In this document: positions 43,435-51,252 of the stretch, piece by piece | Layout: each line of letters begins with the position of its first letter | Numbering within the stretch: the first letter of the stretch is position 1 | Assembly: GCA_034423115.1 (NCBI GenBank) | Contig: DAOUJD010000043.1 | Coordinates: 1 to 64,000 of the forward strand | DNA length: 64,000 bases | DNA from: Bin87 sp034423115 | GTDB taxonomy: Bacteria > Chloroflexota > Dehalococcoidia > Lucifugimonadales > UBA3495 | Direction of reading: 5' to 3' | Program-made: the position numbers and the translations under genes | The notes under the pieces: generated by a model | The model's input: only the letters and a program-made list of their open reading frames with translations | Databases searched by the model: none | Told to the model about the DNA's origin: nothing

Positions 43435-44673
43435 TTATCCTTGGAAGTTCACGCGGCCGCCGAGGAGGGCGCGGGCCATGACGAATTTATGGATCTCGGA
43501 GGTGCCGCCGCCGATGCGGGCGTGGCGCAGCATGTGGTACCAGTGGGGGATCGGCATGTCGAGGGTCTCGCCCATGCCGCCGAAAATCTGCATGATCTTG
43601 TCGATGCTGCGCCAACCCCATTCGCCGGCGGCGTACTTGACCATGGAGGCTTCTACGCGGACGTCCTCCCCAGCGTCGGCGCGGGCGGCGGTTTCGCGAG
43701 CGACGGACCGGAGGGCGATGATGTCCATGTATACGTCCGTAAGCATCCACTGGATGGCCTGTCGGTCCGCGATGGGGCGGCCGTAGGTTACGCGTTCCTG
43801 GGACCAGTCGATGGCCATCTGGAGGGCGCGGGTCAAGATGCCCAGGGCCATGGCTCCGCGCAGGAGACGGTCGTGATGGACGAGCCATTGCTGCCCGAGG
43901 TTGAAGCCCTCTCCGACCTCTCCCAATACCTGGGTCGGTGGGACGCGGACGTTGTCCAGATGGATGTAGTGCTGCTGGGCCTTGGTGGGGACGATCCAGA
44001 CGCGGATAGGCTCAAAGGTGACGCCGGGCGTGGGGTTGTCGATGATGAACATGGTGATGCCGCCACGCTGACGCTTGTCAGGGTCGGTGACGGCCTGCAC
44101 CAGGAGGAAATCGGCGGAGGCGGCGCCGGAGATGAACATCTTGGTACCGTTGAGGATCCAGTCGTCGCCGTCGCGGACGGCGCGGGTCTGCATCATGCCG
44201 CCGGGGTCGGACCCGGCTTCGGGTTCGGTCTGGCCGAACGAGTAGTAGAGGTCTCCGTTGATCGCGGGATACAGGTATTTCTGCTCCTGCTCGGGGGTGC
44301 AGGCGCCGATCATGAACATGGGGACGGGCGAGGTGGGAAGGTGCACGATGCTCTGGTGCACCTCTTCCTCCAGGACCAGGTGGCCGAGAGCACCCATGCC
44401 ACCACCGCCGTATTCCTCGGGGACGAACGAGGTATAGATTCCGGTCTGCTTGGACAGGTTGTTCAAGCGTCCCCATTGGTCTTCCGACAAGGTGCCCAGA
44501 ACGCCGGGCACGGTTTCCAAAACGCCGCGGGGTGCGCCGTTTTCCGGTTCGCCTTCTTGCGGGGGATGCGCCAGGTATCCCGGTTCGAGGGGGATGCATT
44601 CGTCGCGGACGATCTGGCGGACGGTGCTTTTTAGGGCATCCAGCACGGGGGGCAAACCGGTCTCTGTGGTCAT
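43435..44673 (-). CDS. Acyl-CoA dehydrogenase
   Basis: A 412-residue FAD-dependent acyl-CoA dehydrogenase. Visible parts are the N-terminal helical domain with VPEEYGGGGMGALGHLVLEEE, the FAD/substrate beta-domain (QTEPEAGSDPGGMMQTRA, WILNGTKMFISGA), and the C-terminal helical domain with RVTYGRPIADRQAIQWMLTD and QIFGGMGETLDMPIPHWYHMLRHARIGGGTSEIH. The catalytic Glu is probably in this last part (the family varies). The acyl substrate is not known. Confidence 0.9.
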   Translation of the reverse strand: MTTETGLPPVLDALKSTVRQIVRDECIPLEPGYLAHPPQEGEPENGAPRGVLETVPGVLGTLSEDQWGRLNNLSKQTGIYTSFVPEEYGGGGMGALGHLVLEEEVHQSIVHLPTSPVPMFMIGACTPEQEQKYLYPAINGDLYYSFGQTEPEAGSDPGGMMQTRAVRDGDDWILNGTKMFISGAASADFLLVQAVTDPDKRQRGGITMFIIDNPTPGVTFEPIRVWIVPTKAQQHYIHLDNVRVPPTQVLGEVGEGFNLGQQWLVHHDRLLRGAMALGILTRALQMAIDWSQERVTYGRPIADRQAIQWMLTDVYMDIIALRSVARETAARADAGEDVRVEASMVKYAAGEWGWRSIDKIMQIFGGMGETLDMPIPHWYHMLRHARIGGGTSEIHKFVMARALLGGRVNFQG

Positions 44674-44727
44674 CGTTACTCCGGGTTTGGTTTCAGGGAT
44701 TGAATGTTTGGTTGATTGGGTGGGCCG

Positions 44728-44934
44728 TCAGTGGAACGGGCAGACGTATCGCAACGCCGCGAGGGCTGGGTCCTGGTCGTTGCCGGTGGCGAGGCGGGCG
44801 ACGTATTCGCCCTCGGCGGTGTTTTTGGACGCCGCGGACGCATCGATCACCGAAAGGACAGAGTGGACACCGCCAAACACGATGGCGACAGCGAACACGG
44901 CGACGATAAAAAAGCCGATGATTTTTTTGTCCAT
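44728..44934 (-). CDS. Small single-pass membrane protein (hypothetical)
   Basis: A 68-residue protein with one hydrophobic segment at the N-terminus (KKIIGFFIVAVFAVAIVFGGV, residues 3-23) and a short polar outside part with one Cys near the end (RYVCPFH). ATG at 44934 is preferred because a longer frame would begin with a non-membrane stretch overlapping the region upstream of selA. It lies upstream of the acyl-CoA dehydrogenase on the same strand. No family is recognised. Confidence 0.5.
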   Translation of the reverse strand: MDKKIIGFFIVAVFAVAIVFGGVHSVLSVIDASAASKNTAEGEYVARLATGNDQDPALAALRYVCPFH

Positions 44935-45087
44935 GCTGGCGACCTGCCAAGGAGATTGCCGAAGTCGCGGGCGCTCGCGACCGGGGATTGGGTTCAATTA
45001 TAGTCCATGGCCGGCGAACGTGCGCCAAGGGAACGCGATACCTCGCGCGCTTCGACCATACCTACTGCGTGCCTACTGATCGATGGG

Positions 45088-45096
45088 TGATAGAAT
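45088..45096 (+). promoter_or_regulatory. Extended -10 promoter of selA
   Basis: TGATAGAAT fits the extended -10 pattern, about 36 bases before the preferred TTG start at 45132. It argues against starts further upstream. Confidence 0.4.
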
Positions 45097-45131
45097 ACAC
45101 CGGACCAAACGAGAGATACTCCATCGGCCGA

Positions 45132-46526
45132 TTGAACAGTCCCGTGACCAGCGAACTACTGCGCAACCTCCCAAGCGTTGATCGTGTCGTCAGCAGCGAT
45201 ATGCTGGTGGACGTGGTGTCCACTTATGGCCGCGACTGGGTGGTGGACCTGACGCGGGATGCGGTTGACGAGGCGCGTAGGACGATTCTGGCCGGTGGGG
45301 ATTGTGGGTCACTGGACGATATCGCGGAGACCGTCCGGCGGACGATTGACGACCTGGTCGCGCCCTCGCCGAGACCGTTGATAAACGCGACCGGTGTGGT
45401 CATTCATACCAACCTGGGACGGGCGCCGCTGAGCAAAGCAGCGCTGGCCGCCGCCGACGCGGTAGCCCGGGGATACTCCGACCTGGAGATCGACCTGGAG
45501 ACGGGCCGAAGGGGGTCGCGACAAGCGCATCTGCAATCGCTGCTGGGGCAGATCACCGGGGCGGAGGCTGCCTTGGTGGTCAACAACAACGCGTCCGCGC
45601 TGCTGCTTGGGTTGTCGGCACTGGCGGCAGGGCGCGAGGTCATCGTGGCTCGGGGCGAAGCGGTGGAAATCGGCGGCGGTTTTCGCATTCCGGACGTGCT
45701 GCGGCAGAGTGGATGTACGCTGGTGGACGTGGGGACGACCAACCGGACCTACGTGCGGGACTACGCCGACGCGGTTACTGACGCCACGGCGGCTTTCCTG
45801 AAAGCGCACGCCAGCAACTTCCGGGTGGAGGGATTCACCGCCTCGGTGGACGAACGCGAGTTGGTGGGACTGGGAGAACGTATGGGCGTACCGGTCCTGC
45901 ACGACGTGGGATCGGGAGCGTTGTTGCCTACGGAGAGGTATGGGCTAGTGCACGAGCCGATGCCGCAGGAAGCTATAACCGCTGGGACCGGGCTGGTCTT
46001 CTTCTCCGGCGACAAACTGCTGGGCGGCCCGCAAGCGGGGATCGTCGTGGGCGACCTGGAATTGGTGCAAAAGCTAGAAAGACATCCACTGGCGCGAGCG
46101 GTGCGCATCGACAAGATGAGCCTGGCCAGCCTGACGGCTACGCTGACGCATTATCTGAGCGGCACCGCCGAGTCCGAGGTGCCGGTTTGGCGGATGATCT
46201 CTGCCAGCTCGGACCAGATCAAGGCGCGGGCGGAGCGTTGGCGCGTCGCCATCGACGGGTCGTTGGGGTTCAAGGTTGACGTAACGCCGGCGCGTTCGGC
46301 CATCGGAGGGGGCAGCCTGCCGGGGGAGACGTTGGACTCGTGGGCGCTGTCAATTGCGGCTGAGGCCGGTGGGCCGAGCCCGGAGGCGTTGCTGAGCAGG
46401 CTGCGCGGGCGTTCGACTCCAGTGATCGCCCGGATTGAGGATGATGCCGTACGGCTGGATCCAAGAACGGTGTTGCCGGAGCAGGACGACGATACGGTGC
46501 GAGCCCTGGCAGAAACCTTGGTGTAA
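45132..46526 (+). CDS. selA: L-seryl-tRNA(Sec) selenium transferase
   Basis: SelA is the PLP enzyme that turns Ser-tRNA(Sec) into Sec-tRNA(Sec) in bacteria. The 464-residue length equals that of known SelA. Family landmarks are LLRNLPSVDR at the start, INATGVVIHTNLGRAPLS, EIDLETGRRGSRQ, ALVVNNNASALLL, RGEAVEIGGGFRIPDVL, VGTTNRTYVRDY and the PLP-lysine site FFSGDKLLGGPQAGIV. The start is uncertain (TTG 45132 or GTG 45144), chosen from family length and the -10 at 45088. selB, selC and selD are not in the window. Its presence supports reading UGA as selenocysteine in the genes at 32.8-34.3 kb. Confidence 0.95.
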   Translation: MNSPVTSELLRNLPSVDRVVSSDMLVDVVSTYGRDWVVDLTRDAVDEARRTILAGGDCGSLDDIAETVRRTIDDLVAPSPRPLINATGVVIHTNLGRAPLSKAALAAADAVARGYSDLEIDLETGRRGSRQAHLQSLLGQITGAEAALVVNNNASALLLGLSALAAGREVIVARGEAVEIGGGFRIPDVLRQSGCTLVDVGTTNRTYVRDYADAVTDATAAFLKAHASNFRVEGFTASVDERELVGLGERMGVPVLHDVGSGALLPTERYGLVHEPMPQEAITAGTGLVFFSGDKLLGGPQAGIVVGDLELVQKLERHPLARAVRIDKMSLASLTATLTHYLSGTAESEVPVWRMISASSDQIKARAERWRVAIDGSLGFKVDVTPARSAIGGGSLPGETLDSWALSIAAEAGGPSPEALLSRLRGRSTPVIARIEDDAVRLDPRTVLPEQDDDTVRALAETLV

Positions 46527-46568
46527 GTTTCGATACCTGAATGACTCTGCGAGATAACGGGTGACAAC

Positions 46569-47324
46569 GTGACGGACTATTTGTTGGTGCACGGCGCGGG
46601 ACAGGGCGCCTGGAGTTGGGGCAAGGTATGGGGTCAAATGACCGCGCCGGTGGAGCATCCACCCACGTTGTACCGCCAGAGACAGGCGGTGCGCGTGCGT
46701 GCGGTGGACCTACCGGGTCAGGGTTCTGACGCGGCCCTGGACGCAGGGCTAGTTGACATGTCCGAAGGTATACGCGCCATCACCAATGTGGTGGAACGGG
46801 AAGGATTTACGGATTACGTTATCGCCGCTCATGAACTGGGAGGAACCGTAGCGCTGCAAGCGTTGAGCGAACTCGAACCAGCGCCAAAGCGCCTGGTGCT
46901 GGTGGCGGGAATCGTTCCATCGAACCGGGGGGCTGCGGTCGCGGCCTATCCGACCCCGTTGCGTGCCGCGATCGCGCTGTGCAAAACCATGAGTACGCTT
47001 ACCGCCAAGGACTTACAAGTCCCCAGAAGCTTGGTCAGCAAGTACACCTGCAACGGTCTGGAACCGATGCAGCAGGTTGAGACGGTGGGATATCTAGGGC
47101 CGCTGCCTCTACGCATGCTCACGCAATTGGTTTCCATTGACTTCGAGAACCTGCCATGCCCCGTTACGTACGTGGTGCTGGGGAATGACCGGCTTATTGC
47201 GCCCGGTCGACAGAGAGCGATGGCCGCTCGCATCCCCGGCGCGACCGTGATCGATCTTGATGCCGGGCACCAGGCGGCCACTCAAAAGCCGAGGGAATTG
47301 GCCGACCTGCTGCTGGCCGTTTAA
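46569..47324 (+). CDS. Alpha/beta-hydrolase fold protein with Glu at the nucleophile elbow
   Basis: A 251-residue alpha/beta-hydrolase fold protein related to the MenH/EstC-like group. It has the oxyanion loop LLVHGAGQGAWSWGKV, VRAVDLPGQGSD, an acid in LGNDRLIAPGR and the histidine in LDAGHQAATQKP. The elbow reads IAAHELGGTVAL, so the usual GHSLGG serine is replaced by Glu89 and the first Gly by Ala. The GTG start follows selA by 42 bases. Its TAA overlaps the ATG of the endonuclease Q gene (TAATG), so the two are coupled. Confidence 0.8.
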   Translation: MTDYLLVHGAGQGAWSWGKVWGQMTAPVEHPPTLYRQRQAVRVRAVDLPGQGSDAALDAGLVDMSEGIRAITNVVEREGFTDYVIAAHELGGTVALQALSELEPAPKRLVLVAGIVPSNRGAAVAAYPTPLRAAIALCKTMSTLTAKDLQVPRSLVSKYTCNGLEPMQQVETVGYLGPLPLRMLTQLVSIDFENLPCPVTYVVLGNDRLIAPGRQRAMAARIPGATVIDLDAGHQAATQKPRELADLLLAV

Positions 47325-48583
47325 TGCCGACGCGGCCAGACTCGTCGGCGTCGTTCGTCGCCGACCTGCACATCCACTCGCGGTACGCTTTCGCCTGCAG
47401 CAGATCGCTTTCGCTGGACATGCTGAGCGGTTGGGCGAAACGCAAGGGGATCGACCTTTTAGCCACGGGGGATTTCACGCATCCGCTGTGGGCCGAGGAG
47501 TTGCGGTCGGATCTCCGTGCCGAACAGAACGGGCTGTACAGTTACGGCGGCGTGCATTTCGTTCCGGGTACGGAGATAAGCTGCGTTTACAAACAGGGTG
47601 GACGGACGCGTCGTATTCACATGCTGGTGATGATGCCCACCCTGGATGCGGCGAGTGACCTGACAGTTCGGCTGGCGGACCACGGGAAGTTAGCCAACGA
47701 TGGCCGGCCTACGGTGAGTCTTTCAGCCCGGGACCTCCTTGAAATGGCTTTGGAGTGTCATCACCATGCGATAGTGATTCCTGCGCACGCGTGGACGCCG
47801 TGGTACGGGGTTTACGGATCCAAGGGTGGCTTCGACAGCCTGGAGGAGTGTTTCGGAGATTTGGCACCGTGGATTATGGCGGTGGAGAGCGGACTGTCGT
47901 CAGACCCGGGGATGAACCGAATGGTCGCGGAATTGGATGGCAGGAGCGTCGTGTCATTTTCGGACGCACATTCGCCGGCGCGGTTGGGACGGGAAATGAC
48001 CGCTCTCACGGGAGAGTTGTCGTGGGACGGCCTGTTAGAGTCGTTGCGGAACTCGGGCGTGGATTACACGGTGGAGTTCTATCCGGAAGAGGGCAAATAC
48101 CACTACAGCGGGCACCGGAAATGCGGGGTGATTTACGGGCCGGAGGATGAGGCGAAATACGGTACATCCTGTCCGGTCTGTGGCCGCCCGCTGACGTTGG
48201 GGGTGCTGCATCGGATCACAGAGGTGTCCCACGGTCCGGTGGACACGACCATGACAGTTGGCGCGGACGGATGGATACGGTCAGAGGGCCGGCATCCGCC
48301 ATACGCTCGGTTGGTACCGCTGCAGGAGATCGTTGCCGCCACGATGAACGTCGGGGTCAACGCACGGCGGGTAGCAAGGGAGTACAATAGGCTGACCGAC
48401 CATTTCGGCAGCGAACTTGCCGTACTGCTCTACGCTTCCGAGAGAGATCTGCTTCCGGTGGCGGGCGAAACCGTGACGCGGGCGATATTGGACGCCAGGG
48501 CAGGGCATGTCTCGGTCGATCCCGGTTATGATGGGGTGTACGGGTCGGTCAAGTTGACCAGCGCCGATAACCGCAAAACCTAA
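47324..48583 (+). CDS. PHP-domain endonuclease Q-like protein (TIGR00375 family)
   Basis: A 419-residue protein with the layout of endonuclease Q: an N-terminal PHP metal-hydrolase domain (VADLHIHSRYAFACS, LLATGDFTHPLW, IPAHAWTPWYGVYGSKGG, VVSFSDAHSPARLGRE), a zinc finger with CGVIYG ... CPVCGRP (Cys-Cys-Cys-Cys pattern begins at KCG), and a C-terminal helical part. Archaeal and Bacillus-type EndoQ cut 5' of deaminated bases (uracil, hypoxanthine, xanthine) in DNA. This is family knowledge; the activity here is inferred. Coupled translation with the preceding hydrolase is clear. Confidence 0.85.
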   Translation: MPTRPDSSASFVADLHIHSRYAFACSRSLSLDMLSGWAKRKGIDLLATGDFTHPLWAEELRSDLRAEQNGLYSYGGVHFVPGTEISCVYKQGGRTRRIHMLVMMPTLDAASDLTVRLADHGKLANDGRPTVSLSARDLLEMALECHHHAIVIPAHAWTPWYGVYGSKGGFDSLEECFGDLAPWIMAVESGLSSDPGMNRMVAELDGRSVVSFSDAHSPARLGREMTALTGELSWDGLLESLRNSGVDYTVEFYPEEGKYHYSGHRKCGVIYGPEDEAKYGTSCPVCGRPLTLGVLHRITEVSHGPVDTTMTVGADGWIRSEGRHPPYARLVPLQEIVAATMNVGVNARRVAREYNRLTDHFGSELAVLLYASERDLLPVAGETVTRAILDARAGHVSVDPGYDGVYGSVKLTSADNRKT

Positions 48584-48606
48584 ACCAAGTATTGAGACCG
48601 AACGCC

Positions 48607-49257
48607 ATGGACGTTGCACTGCGCCGGATGCGCTCCGAAGACATCACGCAGGTAATCGAGATCGAACACGAGGCTTTTTCGCCGGGGTGGGTGGGCACCC
48701 AGTTTCGGCGAGAACTGAACAGCAGGCACTGTCGTTTCATAGTCGCGTATCTCACGAACGGTGAAGAACACGACGTGGCGGAGGAACGGTTCGAAGCCGA
48801 TGTAAAGGCCGACGCATCGATGTGGGGCCGGATGGTGCGGGGGGTCAAGTCGGTTTTCGGGGCAGGGGGCGACGCGGGATCGGATGCCATCGCCGGTTAC
48901 GTGGGGATCTGGTTCCAGGGCGACCAAGCGCATATTACCGAGATCGCAGTGCGCGAATCGCTAAGGGGGCGAGGAATCGGCGAGTTGCTGCTGATTGGCA
49001 CGGTGCGGGCGGCGTACGAGCAGGGGCTGGAGGAAGTCACGCTGGAAGCGCGGGTCTCCAATTTCGTGGCTCAGCGTTTGTACGACAAGTACGGGTTCAA
49101 CGAAGTCGGGATCCGCAAGAACTACTACGCCGACAACAGGGAGGATGCGGTGATCATGACCACCGACCGCATCCACACGAACGCCTATCGCCAGAAATTC
49201 ACGGGTTTACAGGACCGATTTTTTGAGCGGTACGGGGACGTGGCGATAGAAATTTAG
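48607..49257 (+). CDS. rimI: Ribosomal-protein-alanine N-acetyltransferase-like protein (RimI)
   Basis: A 216-residue GNAT protein with RimI features: RRMRSEDITQVIEIEHEAFSPGW at the start, the acetyl-CoA loop AVRESLRGRGIGELLL, LEARVSNFVAQRLYDKYGF and IRKNYYADNREDAVIM at the end. RimI is normally about 150 residues: here an extra segment of about 43 residues (51-93, charged then VRGVKSVFGAGG) is inserted between strands 2 and 3. It may act on S18 or, given the insertion, another N-terminus. The tsaB/tsaD genes often seen beside rimI are absent. Confidence 0.8.
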   Translation: MDVALRRMRSEDITQVIEIEHEAFSPGWVGTQFRRELNSRHCRFIVAYLTNGEEHDVAEERFEADVKADASMWGRMVRGVKSVFGAGGDAGSDAIAGYVGIWFQGDQAHITEIAVRESLRGRGIGELLLIGTVRAAYEQGLEEVTLEARVSNFVAQRLYDKYGFNEVGIRKNYYADNREDAVIMTTDRIHTNAYRQKFTGLQDRFFERYGDVAIEI

Positions 49258-49321
49258 GCCCCCGCCGGAAATTTCCATGAGGGCCGCCCTTGAGGTAGTT
49301 TTCCGAGCGCTCCGTTGATCC

Positions 49322-50233
49322 TTACCGGCCGCGGAGCTTGGGGTCAAGAGCGTCTCGGAGGGCGTCGCCGAGCAGGTTGAACGACAGTACCGTAATTGAG
49401 ATGGCGAGCCCGGGAAACACCACGAGCCACCAGATGGGTTTGTAGGTGTTGGCGATGACGCCGCCGAGCATGTTGCCCCAGCTTGGAGTGGGGGGTGTGA
49501 TGCCCACCCCAAGGAATCCCAGGGACGCCTCGATGACGATGGCCGCGCCGAGATGGGCCGTGGCGAGTACGACGTAGGCGGCGAAACACTGCGGCGCTAT
49601 GTGCTTGGCCATGATGCGGAAGTTAGACGCTCCCATAGCGCGGGCGGCGTCCACGTAGGCAAGTTCCTTCACCGACAAGGCGACGGAGCGAACGACCCTG
49701 ACGCCGTAGGGCAATCGCGTTACCGCGATGGCGATGATGACGGTCCAGATGCCCCCACCGAGAGCGACCAAGAGGACCATAGCCAGGACCAGCGCGGGGA
49801 ATGACATAACGATTTCGACGATGCGCTGGCTGATGATATCGAAGCGGCCGCCGAGGAACGCGCTGGCAACGCCCCAGAGCGCGCCTATGGTGGACCCCAG
49901 CAACACGGACAACACCGAAACCTGAAGGGAGACACGGCCGCCGTAGATGATGCGGCTAAGGATGTCGCGGCCCTCATAATCGGTGCCCAACCAATACTGA
50001 GCAGAGGGAGCGGCGCCGAGTTGCAAAAAATCAACAAACAGGGGATCGTGCGGCGAGAACAACCCAGCGAAGGCAGCAAGTATAGATATGACTACCAGGA
50101 GGAATCCGCCCACAGCCCCGACCGGATACCGACGGCAGAACGTAACCACAGCAACTGCGGCGCTCTGTGTGCGCTCCGACAAGGTTGCGCTGGGGGCTGC
50201 CAACTGAGCTTGCAAATCTGCTTGACCAGCCAT
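49322..50233 (-). CDS. Oligo/dipeptide ABC transporter permease (OppC/DppC-like)
   Basis: A 303-residue inner-membrane permease with an N-terminal OppC_N transmembrane helix (about residues 37-60) followed by HDPLFVDFLQLGAAPSAQYWLGTDYEGRDILSRIIYG, the typical 'GTD..GRDxxSR' OppC region, and the EAA loop DAARAMGASNFRIMAKHIAPQ. It imports peptides or related solutes together with the OppB- and OppA-like proteins encoded just upstream. No OppD/OppF ATPase gene follows; the gene converges on rimI. Confidence 0.9.
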   Translation of the reverse strand: MAGQADLQAQLAAPSATLSERTQSAAVAVVTFCRRYPVGAVGGFLLVVISILAAFAGLFSPHDPLFVDFLQLGAAPSAQYWLGTDYEGRDILSRIIYGGRVSLQVSVLSVLLGSTIGALWGVASAFLGGRFDIISQRIVEIVMSFPALVLAMVLLVALGGGIWTVIIAIAVTRLPYGVRVVRSVALSVKELAYVDAARAMGASNFRIMAKHIAPQCFAAYVVLATAHLGAAIVIEASLGFLGVGITPPTPSWGNMLGGVIANTYKPIWWLVVFPGLAISITVLSFNLLGDALRDALDPKLRGR

Positions 50234-50289
50234 GGGTTGTTCCCTTTGAACCGCCCCAATGGGGCAACGGATGGATGACGGATCCTAGG

Positions 50290-51249
50290 TCAGTCGTAGC
50301 GAATCCTCGGGTCGAGGACTGCATACATGACGTCGATGGACAGGTTGACCAGCACGAAGATGATGCCGTAGAGGAGGACCAGATTCTGGACGACCACGAA
50401 ATCGCGCTCGGTGAACGCCTGGACGAGAGCCGTACCCAATCCCGGGACCGTGAACGCGGTTTCAACGGCCACCGAGCCGCCTAGCAGCAGGCCGAACAGC
50501 ACGCCCGACAGCGTCAAGACGGGCAGCAGGGCGTTGCGAAGGGCATGACGCAACACGACCAAACGCTCCGGCAAACCCTTGGCCCGGGCAGTCCGAACGT
50601 AGTCATCGCGTATGACTTCGAGGAGGGTGGTGCGAGCCATACGCGCGATGTAAGCGGATGTTGCCAAGCCCAAGACGATGCCGGGGGCGATTACGATTTG
50701 CAAGTTGGTAAGCGGGTCTTCCCAAATTTGGATGATCCCAAGTGGAGGTCGGTAATTGAACGCCAGCAGGGATACCACTACCACCAGGATGGCGACCCAG
50801 AAACTGGGCACCGCAAGGAAGATGATGGTGAGGAATCTTGAAACGTAATCCGCTACGCTGTTCTGCTTGATGGCTCCCAAGATGCCGACAGGGAGGCCGA
50901 TGATCCAGGAAACAAGCACGGCGACGATAGCGATTTCAGCCGTGAGTGGTCCACGGCGAATGATCAACTCGGATACAGAGTCACCGCGCCAGAAGGATTC
51001 ACCCATCTTGCCGGTGAAAACGTCCTTCATCCAGTCGGCGTATTGGATGTAGAGGGGGCGGTCGATGCCCAACTGCCGCTTGATCTCGGCGATGTCCGCA
51101 GCGGTCAGGTTCTCGCGGCCCCCCTCGCCGTATAGGATGGCGAGAGGGTCGCCCGGCAAGATGCGCAGCGCCAAAAATATGATAATGGTGATGCCGATCA
51201 GGCCGGGCAACGAGTAGAGCAGCCGTCGCCCGATGTATTTCAGCAGCAT
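50290..51249 (-). CDS. Oligo/dipeptide ABC transporter permease (OppB/DppB-like)
   Basis: A 319-residue permease. The N-terminal MLLKYIGRRLLYSLPGLIGITIIIF is the standard OppB start. Next come LRILPGDP, six transmembrane helices and the EAA-type loop RTARAKGLPERLVVLRHALRNALLPVLT, ending with a short GSVAVETAFTVPGLGTALVQAF region. It begins three bases after oppA ends and is translated with it. Confidence 0.91.
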   Translation of the reverse strand: MLLKYIGRRLLYSLPGLIGITIIIFLALRILPGDPLAILYGEGGRENLTAADIAEIKRQLGIDRPLYIQYADWMKDVFTGKMGESFWRGDSVSELIIRRGPLTAEIAIVAVLVSWIIGLPVGILGAIKQNSVADYVSRFLTIIFLAVPSFWVAILVVVVSLLAFNYRPPLGIIQIWEDPLTNLQIVIAPGIVLGLATSAYIARMARTTLLEVIRDDYVRTARAKGLPERLVVLRHALRNALLPVLTLSGVLFGLLLGGSVAVETAFTVPGLGTALVQAFTERDFVVVQNLVLLYGIIFVLVNLSIDVMYAVLDPRIRYD

Positions 51250-51252
51250 CGC

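Noticed and set aside
43441..44634. 397-codon plus-strand frame opposite the acyl-CoA dehydrogenase
   Set aside because: His/Gly/Asp/Val-rich shadow without family features; the minus-strand gene is unambiguous.
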